DNA from: Oscillibacter hominis
GTDB lineage: Bacteria > Bacillota > Clostridia > Oscillospirales > Oscillospiraceae
Length of the DNA: 64,000 bases
Assembly (NCBI RefSeq): GCF_014334055.1
Contig: NZ_CP060490.1
Location: forward strand, 124,001 to 188,000
Direction: 5' to 3'
Both the position numbers and the translations under genes were made by a program. Positions 16,870-24,788 of the stretch are shown here, in pieces. The notes under the pieces were generated by a model. The model searched no databases and had not been told where the DNA came from. It worked only from the letters and a program-made list of their open reading frames with translations. Positions within the stretch are counted from its first letter, which is position 1, and every line of letters begins with the position of its first letter.

Positions 16870-17889
16870 TCACTTGGAGAAGAGCATGGAGGGATTGATC
16901 TCCTTCAGGCTGTGGGCGCCGCACATGGCCATGGCGTCCTTCAGCTCGGCAGTGAGCTTATCCACGTACACCTGGACGCCCTCGGCACCGCCGCCGTAGA
17001 CCATGGTGACAAAGGGGCGGGCGATGAGCACCGCGTCGGCGCCCAGGGCCAGGGCCTTGAATACGTCCATTCCGGTGCGGATGCCGCCGTCCACGAAAAT
17101 GGTCATCTTTCCACCCACCGCATCGGCGATGGCGGGCAGGACCTCCGCCGTGGCCGGGCACTGATCCAGCACGCGGCCGCCGTGGTTGGACACCACGATG
17201 GCGCTGGCACCGGCCTTCAGGGCCTTTTTGGCGCCCTCCACCGTCATGATGCCCTTGAGGATGAAGGGAACTCCCGCGTAGTCCGCAATCTGGCGCAGTT
17301 CCTCCACCGTCTTGCTTCCGGCGGGGGGCTGAAGGTTTTTCAGGAAGGGCAGGCCGGCCGCGTCGATGTCCATGGCGATGGCAAAGCAGCCGGAGGATTT
17401 GCAGCCGTCCATTTTCTCCCGGATCAGCTCCATGTTCCAGGGCTTTACCGTGGGGATGCCGGCGCCGCCGGCCGCCCGGATGGCCTGTACCGCGCCCTCC
17501 ATGACGGCGGGATTGGTTCCGTCGCCGGTGAACGCGGCGATGCCCGCTTTGGCGCATGCGGAAACCAGGATGTCGTTGTACTGCAGGTCGTCGTATTTGT
17601 CGCCGTAGTGGAGCTGCATGGCGCCCACCGGCGCGGCGAACACAGGCAGGGCAAACCGGTGGCCAAAGAGCTCGTAGGAGGTGTCCACCTCTTTATTCTC
17701 GCAGATGGTGTCCATGTTGACACACAGCTCCTGCCACTTCTGGTAGTTGCGGATGAACCCGGTGCCGATGCCCTTGGCACCGGGGCCGGGCATGGTGTTG
17801 CGGCAGCCCATGCCGTTGCAGGCAGGGCAGGCCTTACAGTAGGGGCCCATACAGGTGCGGGCGTTTTCCAGCACTTCCTGATACGTCAT
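16870..17889 (-). CDS. FMN-dependent alpha-hydroxy-acid oxidoreductase with Cys-rich N-terminus
   Basis: 339 residues; ATG 17889 follows AAAGGAGATTTACAT. The TIM-barrel FMN domain of the lactate/glycolate oxidase family is clear: FAAPVGAMQL, TGDGTNPAV, PFILKGIMTVEGAKKA (FMN lysine region), IVVSNHGGRVLD (catalytic His), TIFVDGGIRTGMDVFKALALGA and ARPF. Unusually, residues 13-29 contain five cysteines (C13, C18, C21, C24, C29: CMGPYCKACPACNGMGC), which the aerobic oxidases lack. This could bind an Fe-S cluster or Zn and channel electrons to something other than oxygen, sensible in an anaerobe (inference). Its substrate is probably a 2-hydroxyacid. Confidence 0.8.
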   Translation of the reverse strand: MTYQEVLENARTCMGPYCKACPACNGMGCRNTMPGPGAKGIGTGFIRNYQKWQELCVNMDTICENKEVDTSYELFGHRFALPVFAAPVGAMQLHYGDKYDDLQYNDILVSACAKAGIAAFTGDGTNPAVMEGAVQAIRAAGGAGIPTVKPWNMELIREKMDGCKSSGCFAIAMDIDAAGLPFLKNLQPPAGSKTVEELRQIADYAGVPFILKGIMTVEGAKKALKAGASAIVVSNHGGRVLDQCPATAEVLPAIADAVGGKMTIFVDGGIRTGMDVFKALALGADAVLIARPFVTMVYGGGAEGVQVYVDKLTAELKDAMAMCGAHSLKEINPSMLFSK

Positions 17890-17942
17890 ATGTAAATCTC
17901 CTTTCATATGCGGGCAGGTCCGCCCGCTTCCCACTCGCCACG

Positions 17943-17971
17943 ATTGTACTCCAATCCCTGAGAAAAAACAA
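17943..17971 (-). promoter_or_regulatory. Sigma-A promoter of the FMN-dependent oxidoreductase gene
   Basis: On the minus strand TTGTTT (17966-17971), 17-bp spacer, TACAAT (17943-17948), ~55 bp upstream of the start. A small hairpin (GCGGGC...GCCCGC, about 17911-17928) lies in the leader. Confidence 0.5.
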
Positions 17972-18235
17972 GCCGCGCTCAGCGCCGCAGGACATCCGGC
18001 GACCGGCAGGTGAAAAAGTGCGGCAGACCTTGGAACCTTTCGCTCCGTATGCTACAATACTGCACATAGGGGAAGGACAGGCCGGAAAGGGACTCGTGAA
18101 GGCTGCCTATCGACGGACAGTGCTCAGCCGCCCGGTCCGACAAAAAGGATATGCATAGCTGTTGTGCAAAACCACTAAAATCAAACGATGAATGAGATAA
18201 AATTGTAGAACTTGCCATACAGAGCGTAAAATCTC

Positions 18236-18264
18236 TTGACAACAGGCAAAAAGAACCATAGAAT
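18236..18264 (+). promoter_or_regulatory. Sigma-A promoter of the IclR-family gene
   Basis: TTGACA (18236-18241), 17 bp, TAGAAT (18259-18264). The predicted start (~18271) directly abuts the operator at 18275, which implies autorepression by steric block. Confidence 0.7.
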
Positions 18265-18274
18265 TTCATTAAAA

Positions 18275-18299
18275 GGAACGTAGTTCCAAGGAGCGGAAC
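18275..18299 (+). promoter_or_regulatory. IclR-type operator, copy 1
   Basis: GGAAC (18275-18279), 3 bp, GTTCC (18283-18287), 7 bp, GGAAC (18295-18299). The arrangement is repeated exactly before the hydratase operon at 19161. It overlaps the start of the transcript and the ribosome binding site of the IclR gene. Confidence 0.75.
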
Positions 18300-19112
18300 A
18301 TGAACAAAGGGAAAAATCAAACGACTACTATCCAGAAGGACTCTGTCCGGGCAGTGGACCGGGCAATTGAAATCCTGCAGGTATTTACATTTGAGGATCC
18401 GGAGCATACCCTTGCGCAGATCTGCGCCCAGACCAATCTGCCCAAGACAACGGTGTTCCGCATTTTGGCCACGCTGGAGCAGAACAACTTGATCGTGCAG
18501 CATCCGGAGACCGGAAAGTATCGCCTTGGCTATGAGATCATCAAGATGGGCGCCATCGCCCAGGAGAGCAACTCGCTCAAAAGAACCGCCGCAGCGGAGA
18601 TGGAGGAAATCTCCCGCGTCACGGAGCAGACCTGCAATCTCTATGTCCGCGACGGGTTCGAACGGCTGTGCATCGCGCAGGTCATGGGCGCCCAATATGT
18701 CCGGCGCTACTCCTACCTTGGCGCGCGCCACCCGCTTTACTGCGGGGCGGGCAAGCTGCTGCTGGCCTATGCGGGCAAGGAGTTCCAGTCCCGCTTTTTT
18801 GAATCCGTCAAGCTGGAGCGCATCACCGAACACACGGTCACGGACCGGGCGCAGTTAGAGCGCGAGCTGGAGCAGATACGCCGAGACGGGTTCTCCGTGA
18901 CCCGCGGGGAGCGGGACGCCTCCACGGCGATGGTGTCCGTGCCGCTTTTTGATTACACCCAGCATGTTGTGGCCTCCATCACGGTCTCCGGCCCGGTTTA
19001 CTATTTTGAAGAGCAGAAGGTGGCCAGCTACCTGGAGGAGCTTCAGCGGGCGGCGGGCCGTATCTCCCGGAAATTAGGCTATCGGTGCAGCCAGCCCATC
19101 CTAATCGAATAA
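18300..19112 (+). CDS. IclR-family transcriptional regulator
   Basis: 270 residues; ATG 18300 follows AAGGAGCGGAAC. Residues ~15-80 form the winged helix (SVRAVDRAIEILQVFTFEDP, LAQICAQTNLPKTTVFRILATL, GKYRLGYEIIKMG). Residues ~95-260 are the GAF-like IclR effector domain (RDGFERLCIAQVMGAQYVRR, HPLYCGAGKLLLAY, VTRGERDASTAMVSVPLFDY). IclR proteins sense small organic acids. A three-half-site GGAAC operator lies before its own start and before the downstream catabolic operon, so it very likely controls both. The effector is presumably an intermediate of that pathway. Confidence 0.92.
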   Translation: MNKGKNQTTTIQKDSVRAVDRAIEILQVFTFEDPEHTLAQICAQTNLPKTTVFRILATLEQNNLIVQHPETGKYRLGYEIIKMGAIAQESNSLKRTAAAEMEEISRVTEQTCNLYVRDGFERLCIAQVMGAQYVRRYSYLGARHPLYCGAGKLLLAYAGKEFQSRFFESVKLERITEHTVTDRAQLERELEQIRRDGFSVTRGERDASTAMVSVPLFDYTQHVVASITVSGPVYYFEEQKVASYLEELQRAAGRISRKLGYRCSQPILIE

Positions 19113-19114
19113 GA

Positions 19115-19150
19115 GACAACAAAGGCTTCTGTTGGAAGCTTTTGTTGTTA
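19115..19150 (+). terminator. Terminator of the IclR-family gene
   Basis: An ACAACAAAGGCTTC arm pairs with GAAGCTTTTGTTGT downstream (one G-U) with a TGTTG loop. The tail is T-rich only within the stem, so it may be partial. It separates the regulator from the hydratase operon. Confidence 0.55.
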
Positions 19151-19160
19151 ATCAAAAATT

Positions 19161-19185
19161 GGAACAAAGTTCCGCTGTATGGAAC
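19161..19185 (+). promoter_or_regulatory. IclR-type operator, copy 2, before the hydratase operon
   Basis: GGAAC (19161-19165), AAA, GTTCC (19169-19173), 7 bp, GGAAC (19181-19185): the same half-site order and spacing as copy 1. No consensus -35/-10 pair is visible here, so the operon may need activation. Confidence 0.75.
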
Positions 19186-19221
19186 GTTAGGCTGCGGCGG
19201 AGAAGGAGAGGATGAGAGACA

Positions 19222-20439
19222 GTGGGGTTTACGTTTGCGGAGAAGATCATAGCGGGCCATGCAGGGCATGAGGTTCATGCCAATGACTGTGTTGTGGTGA
19301 ATGTGGACGTTATGATGGCCAGTGACACCACGGGCCCGATGACGATCCGGGCCTTCCAGGAGATGGGCGGCGTGCGGGTGGCGAAGCCGAAGAAAACGGT
19401 GTTTGTCATTGACCACGCAACGCCCTGCCCCAATGAACGCATTGCGGCGCTGCACAGTATGATCCGCCGCTTCTGCGGCGAACAGGGCTGTGTGCTGTAC
19501 GACCAGAACTGGGGCGTCTGCCACCAGGTCATGCTGGAAAACGATGAGGTGGGGGAGGGCGATCTTGTGCTGGGGGGCGACTCCCACACCTGCTCCTATG
19601 GCGCGGTGGGCGCGTTTTCCACAGGCGTCGGCTCCACGGACCTGGGAGCCGCGCTGCTGACCGGAAAGACATGGCTCCGCGTGCCGGAGACAAGCCGCAT
19701 CGAGCTGACCGGCCATCTGCCAAAGGGTGTCTGTGCCAAGGATGTGACCCTCCGGATGATCGGGGATCTGCGCAGCGACGGCGTCAGCTATGAATCGGTG
19801 GAATTTGCCGGAGACGGGTTTGCCCGCTTCACCCAGGATGAGGCCGCCACGGTCTGCAACATGGTCATCGAGATGGGAGGCAAGAACGGCGTCTTCCTCA
19901 GCGCGCTGAAAAGGCCCGACCTGATGCCGGACGAGGACGCAGTCTACAAGAGGGTGCTCCGGTACGATGCGGCCGCAGTTGTCCCCATGGTGGCAAGGCC
20001 CCACGCGGTAGACAATGTCTGCACGGCCGCAGAAGCGGCGGGCCAGAGGATCGACATGGTCTACATAGGAAGCTGCACCAATGGACGGCTTTCCGATCTG
20101 GCGGCTGCGGCGGACATCCTCCGGGGGAAGAAAATTGCGCCGTCGGTCCGCATGACGGTCTGCCCCGCGTCCACAAAGGTGCTGTTAGCGGCCATTGACC
20201 GAGGGTATATCCGGGAGTTTCTGGAGGCCGGCGCAACGATCTCCACCCCGGGGTGCAGCCTGTGCGTCGGAACACTGGGCGGCGTGCCTGCCGATGGGGA
20301 GGTGGTCCTCTCCACCACAAACCGCAACTTCAAGGGGCGGATGGGGAACAAAAATGCCCTCATCTACCTGGCGTCCCCCGCGACTGCGGCGGCCTCCGCG
20401 CTGACGGGCACAATCACAGACCCCAGGGAGGTGATCTGA
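19222..20439 (+). CDS. Aconitase-family hydro-lyase large subunit (LeuC/DmdA-like)
   Basis: 405 residues with GTG start at 19222 (AGGAGAGGA 9 bp upstream). It has the length and features of LeuC-type large subunits: GDSHTCSYGAVGAFSTGVGS, and the [4Fe-4S] ligands C285 in GSCTNGR and C345/C348 in CSLCVG. Such enzymes (isopropylmalate dehydratase, homoaconitase, dimethylmaleate hydratase) reversibly hydrate unsaturated dicarboxylates. The small subunit follows 1 bp after its stop. Absence of leuA/leuB and the downstream lyase argue against leucine synthesis; a DmdAB-like catabolic hydratase is the better guess, not proven. Confidence 0.85.
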   Translation: MGFTFAEKIIAGHAGHEVHANDCVVVNVDVMMASDTTGPMTIRAFQEMGGVRVAKPKKTVFVIDHATPCPNERIAALHSMIRRFCGEQGCVLYDQNWGVCHQVMLENDEVGEGDLVLGGDSHTCSYGAVGAFSTGVGSTDLGAALLTGKTWLRVPETSRIELTGHLPKGVCAKDVTLRMIGDLRSDGVSYESVEFAGDGFARFTQDEAATVCNMVIEMGGKNGVFLSALKRPDLMPDEDAVYKRVLRYDAAAVVPMVARPHAVDNVCTAAEAAGQRIDMVYIGSCTNGRLSDLAAAADILRGKKIAPSVRMTVCPASTKVLLAAIDRGYIREFLEAGATISTPGCSLCVGTLGGVPADGEVVLSTTNRNFKGRMGNKNALIYLASPATAAASALTGTITDPREVI

Positions 20440-20440
20440 A

Positions 20441-20923
20441 GTGAGCAAGGCACTGGTCTATGGAGACAGCATCAATACCGACTTGATTATCGCCGGGAAA
20501 TACACCAAGACACTGGACTTTAACGACCTGGCCGCCCATTGCATGGAGGACCTGGACCCGGACTTCGGCCGCCGCGTGGAGAAGGGGGACGTCCTGGTAG
20601 CCGGCAGCAACTTTGGGTGCGGCTCCTCCCGCGAGCAGGCTCCGATCGCCCTCAAGTATGCGGGAGTAGGTGCGGTGCTGGCAAAATCCTTTGCCCGGAT
20701 TTTCTACCGCAACGCCATCAATGTGGGGCTTCCCGTCCTGATCTGCGATACCTCCTCCATTCGGGAGGGAGACCTGGTGCGGATCGATATGGAGGAGGGG
20801 AAAGTGGTGGTCAACGGCGAACAGGAGCTTGCTTGCCAGGCCCTTTCCCCCATTATGCAGCGCATTTTGGAAAGCGGCGGGCTGGCCTCATATTTGAAGG
20901 AAAAAGGTGACTTTGTCCTTTGA
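20441..20923 (+). CDS. Aconitase-family hydro-lyase small subunit (LeuD/DmdB-like)
   Basis: 160 residues starting at GTG 20441 (MSKALVYGDSINTDLIIAGKY), the swivel domain that pairs with LeuC-like subunits. The motif GSNFGCGSSREQAPIALK, which contacts substrate carboxylates, is intact, as is YRNAINVGLPVLIC. Length is normal for archaeal/clostridial-type LeuD. Tight coupling with the upstream large subunit indicates a heteromeric hydratase. Its substrate specificity loop (following ADTIITGKY-like text) cannot be assigned by eye. Confidence 0.85.
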   Translation: MSKALVYGDSINTDLIIAGKYTKTLDFNDLAAHCMEDLDPDFGRRVEKGDVLVAGSNFGCGSSREQAPIALKYAGVGAVLAKSFARIFYRNAINVGLPVLICDTSSIREGDLVRIDMEEGKVVVNGEQELACQALSPIMQRILESGGLASYLKEKGDFVL

Positions 20924-20955
20924 ATAAAAAAATTGAACTTGGGAGGGAGTAGAAG

Positions 20956-21852
20956 ATGAATCGTACGACTCGGCTCAAAGAGCTGATCCGCGCCCGGGAA
21001 ATCCTGGTCATGCCGGGCGTCTACGACGCGCTGAGCGCAAAGATTGCGGAAAAGTGCGGCGTAAAGGCGGTGCAGGTCACCGGATACGGCCTGGCGGGCA
21101 GCAATTTGGGCCTTCCTGACGTGGGGATTATGACCAAGACGCAGATGGTCGATCTGACCCGCAACATCTGCCGCGCCGTCAGCATCCCCGTGATGGCGGA
21201 CGGGGACACCGGATTCGGCAATGCAATCAACCTCTATTACGCCGTCAGGGACTTTGAAGCGGCCGGCGCTGCGGGCATCAACCTGGAGGACCAGTTTTTC
21301 CCCAAGCGCTGCGGCCACATGGGCGGAAAGCAGATCATCCCCTTTGAAGAGGCGGTAAAAAAGATCGAAGCCGCCGCCGCGGCCCGGACGGACCCGGACT
21401 TCGTCATCAACGCCCGCACCGACGCCATCGCGGTCGCGGGAGTCGAGGAGGCGATCCGCCGGGGCAACGCCTTTGCCAAGGCAGGCGCCGATCTTGTCTT
21501 TGTGGAGGCACCGACAAACCCGGACGATGTGAAGCGGGTGATCGAATCCATTGAGGCGCCGGTGAGCATCAATATGATCTATGCCAAGGGCTCTAAGACG
21601 CCCGCCATCTCCATCCGGCAGCTGGAGGAGTGGGGCGCGGCCCGGGTAAGCGTACCCGTCATGCCCCTCTTTGCGGCCGCCCGGGCGCTGGAGCGGGCCT
21701 ATACCGCAGTTGCCAAGGACGACGTTGAAGCCATGGACGGTGAAATCTTCGCGTTTCAGGAGTTTACAGATCTGGTCGGCCTGCCGGAGATTCAGGAGCT
21801 GGAGCGGCTGTTCCTGGATACGGCCGAGCTGGACGCCCGCTATCACCGCTGA
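20956..21852 (+). CDS. Isocitrate lyase/PEP mutase-family lyase (methylisocitrate or dimethylmalate lyase-like)
   Basis: 298 residues; ATG 20956 follows GGGAGGGAGTAGAAG. An (alpha/beta)8 barrel of the ICL/PEPM superfamily is indicated by MPGVYDALSAKIAEKCG, MADGDTGFGN, NLEDQFFPKRCGHMGGK and NARTDAIAV. The K117-R-C119-G-H catalytic loop marks the C-C bond lyases (2-methylisocitrate lyase, 2,3-dimethylmalate lyase) rather than phosphonomutases. These release pyruvate or succinate plus a second acid. With the hydratase just upstream, a hydrate-then-cleave module as in the last two steps of clostridial nicotinate fermentation is likely (inference). Confidence 0.85.
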   Translation: MNRTTRLKELIRAREILVMPGVYDALSAKIAEKCGVKAVQVTGYGLAGSNLGLPDVGIMTKTQMVDLTRNICRAVSIPVMADGDTGFGNAINLYYAVRDFEAAGAAGINLEDQFFPKRCGHMGGKQIIPFEEAVKKIEAAAAARTDPDFVINARTDAIAVAGVEEAIRRGNAFAKAGADLVFVEAPTNPDDVKRVIESIEAPVSINMIYAKGSKTPAISIRQLEEWGAARVSVPVMPLFAAARALERAYTAVAKDDVEAMDGEIFAFQEFTDLVGLPEIQELERLFLDTAELDARYHR

Positions 21853-21935
21853 GGCTGCAAAGGCGGCAAATGGAGCTAAAATGCTGGCACTATAAACCCA
21901 TCATAAATCTGCGAATGATGAAAGGAAGCAAGACT

Positions 21936-23363
21936 ATGAAAAAGTACGATCTCCTGATCAAAAACGGCGCTGTCGTCCTTGCCGACAAGGTGGAAGCGTG
22001 CACCATTGCGGTAAAGGACGGCAGGATCGCGGCCCTCAGCACCGTCCCCATTGACGACGGCGAGGCGGCGGAGGTGCTGGACGCCAAGGGGCTCACCGTC
22101 ATGCCCGGCGCTGTGGACTGCCACACCCACCTCGGCATTTACGCGCCGCTGGATGCGGACACGGCAAGCGAAACCAAGGCGGCGCTGACCGGCGGCGTCA
22201 CCACAATGATGTCGTATTTCCGCACCGGCGCCCACTACATGAACAAAACCGGCCCCTACCATGAGATCTTCAAGGAGGCGCTGGAGCTCACCTCCGGGAA
22301 TGCCTACTGCGACTACTGCTTCCACCTGGCTCCCATGGACGATCTGCAGGTGGGGGAGATGGAGTGGCTCGTTGAGCAGGGCGTTGTCACCTTCAAGTAT
22401 TTCATGTTCTATAAGGGCCTGAACCTGGGCGCCAACTCCACGGTTTCCCCCACCATGTCCGACTGCTACGACCTTGGACACCTCTACAACATCATGGCCG
22501 AAGCCGCCCGGCTGAACACCCTGCTCAAACATGAGCCAGTCTCCGTCAGCGTCCACTGCGAGGACGACGAGATCATCAAGAGCTTCATCAAGCGGGTCAA
22601 CGCGGCGGGACTGAAGGGGCTGCAGGCTTACTGCGAGGCCCGGCCCCCGCTCTCTGAGCGGATTGCCATTTTGAAGGCCGGCAGCGTGGCCAACACAACC
22701 GGCGCCAAGCTGAACGTCCTGCACATCACCAGCGCAGAGGCCATGCAGGCCACCCGGGACCTGCTCAAGATCTACCCGGACATCAAGCTCCGCCGGGAGT
22801 GCACGCTGCACGCGCTGGGGCTCACCTACGAGATGCTCCAGGGCAATAACTGCGCAAAGGTGAACCCGCCGCTGCGCACTGCCGAGGACAATGCGGCGCT
22901 CTGGGAGGCGCTGGAAAAGGGCGAGATCAACTGGGTCGGCTCCGACCACGCCAATACGCCGATCGCCCTGAAGCTCAAGGACGATATGTGGGGTTCCTGC
23001 TGCGGCTTTGGCGGCACCTCCCTCATCTATCCGTTCATGATCTCCGAGGGCCACTTCAAGCATGGTCTGTCCCTGCCCCGCATTGCCGAGCTGGTCTCCG
23101 CCAACCCGGCCAAGGCCCATGCCGCCTGGCCCAGGAAGGGCAGCATGGAGGTGGGGGCGGACGCGGACTTTGCCCTGATTGACCTGAATTTGGAAAAGAC
23201 CGTCCACGCCGGCGAGGACTTCTCCGCCCAGGAGTATAACGTGTTTGAGGGCATTTCCCTCAAGGGCTGGCCCGTCATCACCATTCTGCGGGGCCGGAAA
23301 GTCTATGAGAACGGTAAGATCGTCGGCGGCGCCACAGGTGAATATGTCAAGCGCCCCTGCTGA
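21936..23363 (+). CDS. Dihydropyrimidinase/hydantoinase-type cyclic amidohydrolase
   Basis: 475 residues; ATG 21936 is chosen over upstream in-frame ATGs for its RBS (AAAGGAAGCAAGACT) and its standard MKKYDLLIKNGAVV start. Binuclear-metal amidohydrolase residues are present: H63 and H65 (CHTHLG), K154 in VTFKYFMFYK (carboxylated lysine), H207 (VHCEDDE), H263 (LHITSAE) and D337 (GSDHAN). It belongs with hydantoinases, allantoinases and dihydropyrimidinases, which open cyclic amides. It probably acts on the substrate imported by the adjacent TAXI-TRAP system. Nicotinate-fermenting clostridia also use an amidohydrolase (enamidase) for ring opening, but this sequence looks hydantoinase-like. Confidence 0.85.
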   Translation: MKKYDLLIKNGAVVLADKVEACTIAVKDGRIAALSTVPIDDGEAAEVLDAKGLTVMPGAVDCHTHLGIYAPLDADTASETKAALTGGVTTMMSYFRTGAHYMNKTGPYHEIFKEALELTSGNAYCDYCFHLAPMDDLQVGEMEWLVEQGVVTFKYFMFYKGLNLGANSTVSPTMSDCYDLGHLYNIMAEAARLNTLLKHEPVSVSVHCEDDEIIKSFIKRVNAAGLKGLQAYCEARPPLSERIAILKAGSVANTTGAKLNVLHITSAEAMQATRDLLKIYPDIKLRRECTLHALGLTYEMLQGNNCAKVNPPLRTAEDNAALWEALEKGEINWVGSDHANTPIALKLKDDMWGSCCGFGGTSLIYPFMISEGHFKHGLSLPRIAELVSANPAKAHAAWPRKGSMEVGADADFALIDLNLEKTVHAGEDFSAQEYNVFEGISLKGWPVITILRGRKVYENGKIVGGATGEYVKRPC

Positions 23364-23427
23364 GCACCAGCGTTGATGCGGCGCTGCAGTGCAGCTTACA
23401 GATCACAAGATTAGGAAGGAGAAAAAA

Positions 23428-24690
23428 ATGAAAAAGTTTCTGCCCCTGATCCTCTCCCTTGCCCTGATTCTCTCCCTTGCAGCCTGTGGGGAGAAGGGGA
23501 ATGCCTCCGCTCCCGAAAGCGGCGGCAGCGGCGCCCAGACGGCTGCGGGCGACTTTAAGTGGCCCAATATGGTCAAGCTGAGCATAACCGGAAGCGGCAC
23601 CACCGCTTACGCCGGGACCCTTGCCTGGTCCAATATCCTGGAGGGCACCGGCTATACCAAGGTCCGCCTGCTTCCGGAGGACTCCAACGCCACCAAGTTC
23701 CAACGGGTCAGAAACGGAGAGACCCTTATGACCTATGACACCATGGGCGACGTCGCCACACTGATCAATGCCAGGTTCGGCTATGCGACGGAAGACGGAG
23801 GCCCCTACCAGGTGCGCTGGGTCTGGCCCGATTTTGCCTCCAACAGCGTCATGTTTGTCCGGGGCGATTCCAAAATTGAAAAGCCCACGGACATCACCAA
23901 GGATACCCCCATCGCCTGCACGATCGACTCCGCCATGGAGAACGTGAAGGCATCCCTCGCCGCCGCCGCAGGTGTGGGCGTGGACGAAATGAACTGGATC
24001 TACTGCTCCTCCTACGGCGAAATGCCCAAGCTGGTCACCACGGGCGCCGCGGAACTGTGCGCTTATGTCACGCCGACCTCCAGTTCCATCATCGAGGCGT
24101 CCGCCGCTCCACAGGGCATCAAGGTGATGGACTTCAACCCCGAGCTCTATCCCGACTGGTGCGAGGCGTTCCAGTCCAAGCAGCCTGTATACAGCTTCAA
24201 TGAGATCACCTTTGGCAATGAGGCGGCCGTTGGCAAGCATGGCTGGGGCTCTGACGGCGGATGGGTCTCCTCCGCGGACGCGGATCAAGATTTGATTTAC
24301 AACATGGTCAAATTCTTTGCGGAAAACCAGGAGGAAATTCAGGGTGCATTTGAGACGTATTCCTACTACTGGTCCGTGGACTATGCCCGCGAGGTCATGG
24401 ACCGGGCCTATGTTCCGATCGCGGAGGGCACCATCCGGTATTTTAAGGAGATCGGCAAGTGGACCGAGGCCGACGACGCCCGCCAGGAATACAACATCAA
24501 GCTGATCGATAAGTATGCCGCCGCTTACAGCGAGTGCCTTGACGCGGCCCACGCCGACGGCATGAAAATCGACACCCAGGATCAGGAGTGGCTCGACTAC
24601 TGGGAGGCGTATAAGGAGAAGTTGGAGCTGCCCCCGGTCGTCATCATGAGCGACGCTGAAATCGCCGAGGCCCTGGCCGCAGGCTTTTAG
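23428..24690 (+). CDS. TAXI-family TRAP transporter solute-binding lipoprotein
   Basis: 420 residues; ATG 23428 follows AAGGAGAAAAAA. The N-terminus is a lipoprotein signal (MKKFLPLILSLALILSLAAC) with lipidation at C20. The mature protein has the TAXI profile: LSITGSGTTAYAGTLAWSNIL near the start, QRVRNGETLMTYDTMGD and long C-terminal helices. TAXI proteins bind carboxylates or amino-acid-like ligands and deliver them to a fused TRAP permease, here the next gene. It is anchored on the outside of the cell membrane. A stable hairpin separates it from the permease gene. Confidence 0.88.
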   Translation: MKKFLPLILSLALILSLAACGEKGNASAPESGGSGAQTAAGDFKWPNMVKLSITGSGTTAYAGTLAWSNILEGTGYTKVRLLPEDSNATKFQRVRNGETLMTYDTMGDVATLINARFGYATEDGGPYQVRWVWPDFASNSVMFVRGDSKIEKPTDITKDTPIACTIDSAMENVKASLAAAAGVGVDEMNWIYCSSYGEMPKLVTTGAAELCAYVTPTSSSIIEASAAPQGIKVMDFNPELYPDWCEAFQSKQPVYSFNEITFGNEAAVGKHGWGSDGGWVSSADADQDLIYNMVKFFAENQEEIQGAFETYSYYWSVDYAREVMDRAYVPIAEGTIRYFKEIGKWTEADDARQEYNIKLIDKYAAAYSECLDAAHADGMKIDTQDQEWLDYWEAYKEKLELPPVVIMSDAEIAEALAAGF

Positions 24691-24721
24691 CTGAAAATCC
24701 TGTCAGATAACAAACGGCAAC

Positions 24722-24754
24722 GTGGGCAGAGCGCATGCTTTGCGCTCTGCCCAC
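24722..24754 (+). other. Intercistronic stem-loop between TRAP binding protein and permease
   Basis: Perfect 14-bp arms GTGGGCAGAGCGCA (24722-24735) and TGCGCTCTGCCCAC (24741-24754) with a 5-nt loop. No T-run follows. Such hairpins stabilise the upstream mRNA so that binding protein exceeds permease. Confidence 0.7.
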
Positions 24755-24788
24755 TGCATCCCTTTAGATCAATTAGGAGGGTTTCTCA

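Larger units (their letters stand above)
18030..18299 (+). promoter_or_regulatory. Intergenic region before the IclR gene: possible distal promoter and leader
   Basis: The 410 bp between 17890 and 18299 contain no convincing gene. On the plus strand TTGGAA (18030-18035)-17 bp-TACAAT (18053-18058) forms a possible promoter ~240 bp before the IclR gene. The following ~70 nt are GC-rich with short complementary segments, after which the DNA turns AT-rich. I could not match this leader to a known riboswitch. Confidence 0.3.

Noticed and set aside
19222..20923. Leucine-biosynthesis LeuCD
   Set aside because: No leuA or leuB, adjacent catabolic lyase, and IclR control argue for a catabolic hydratase.
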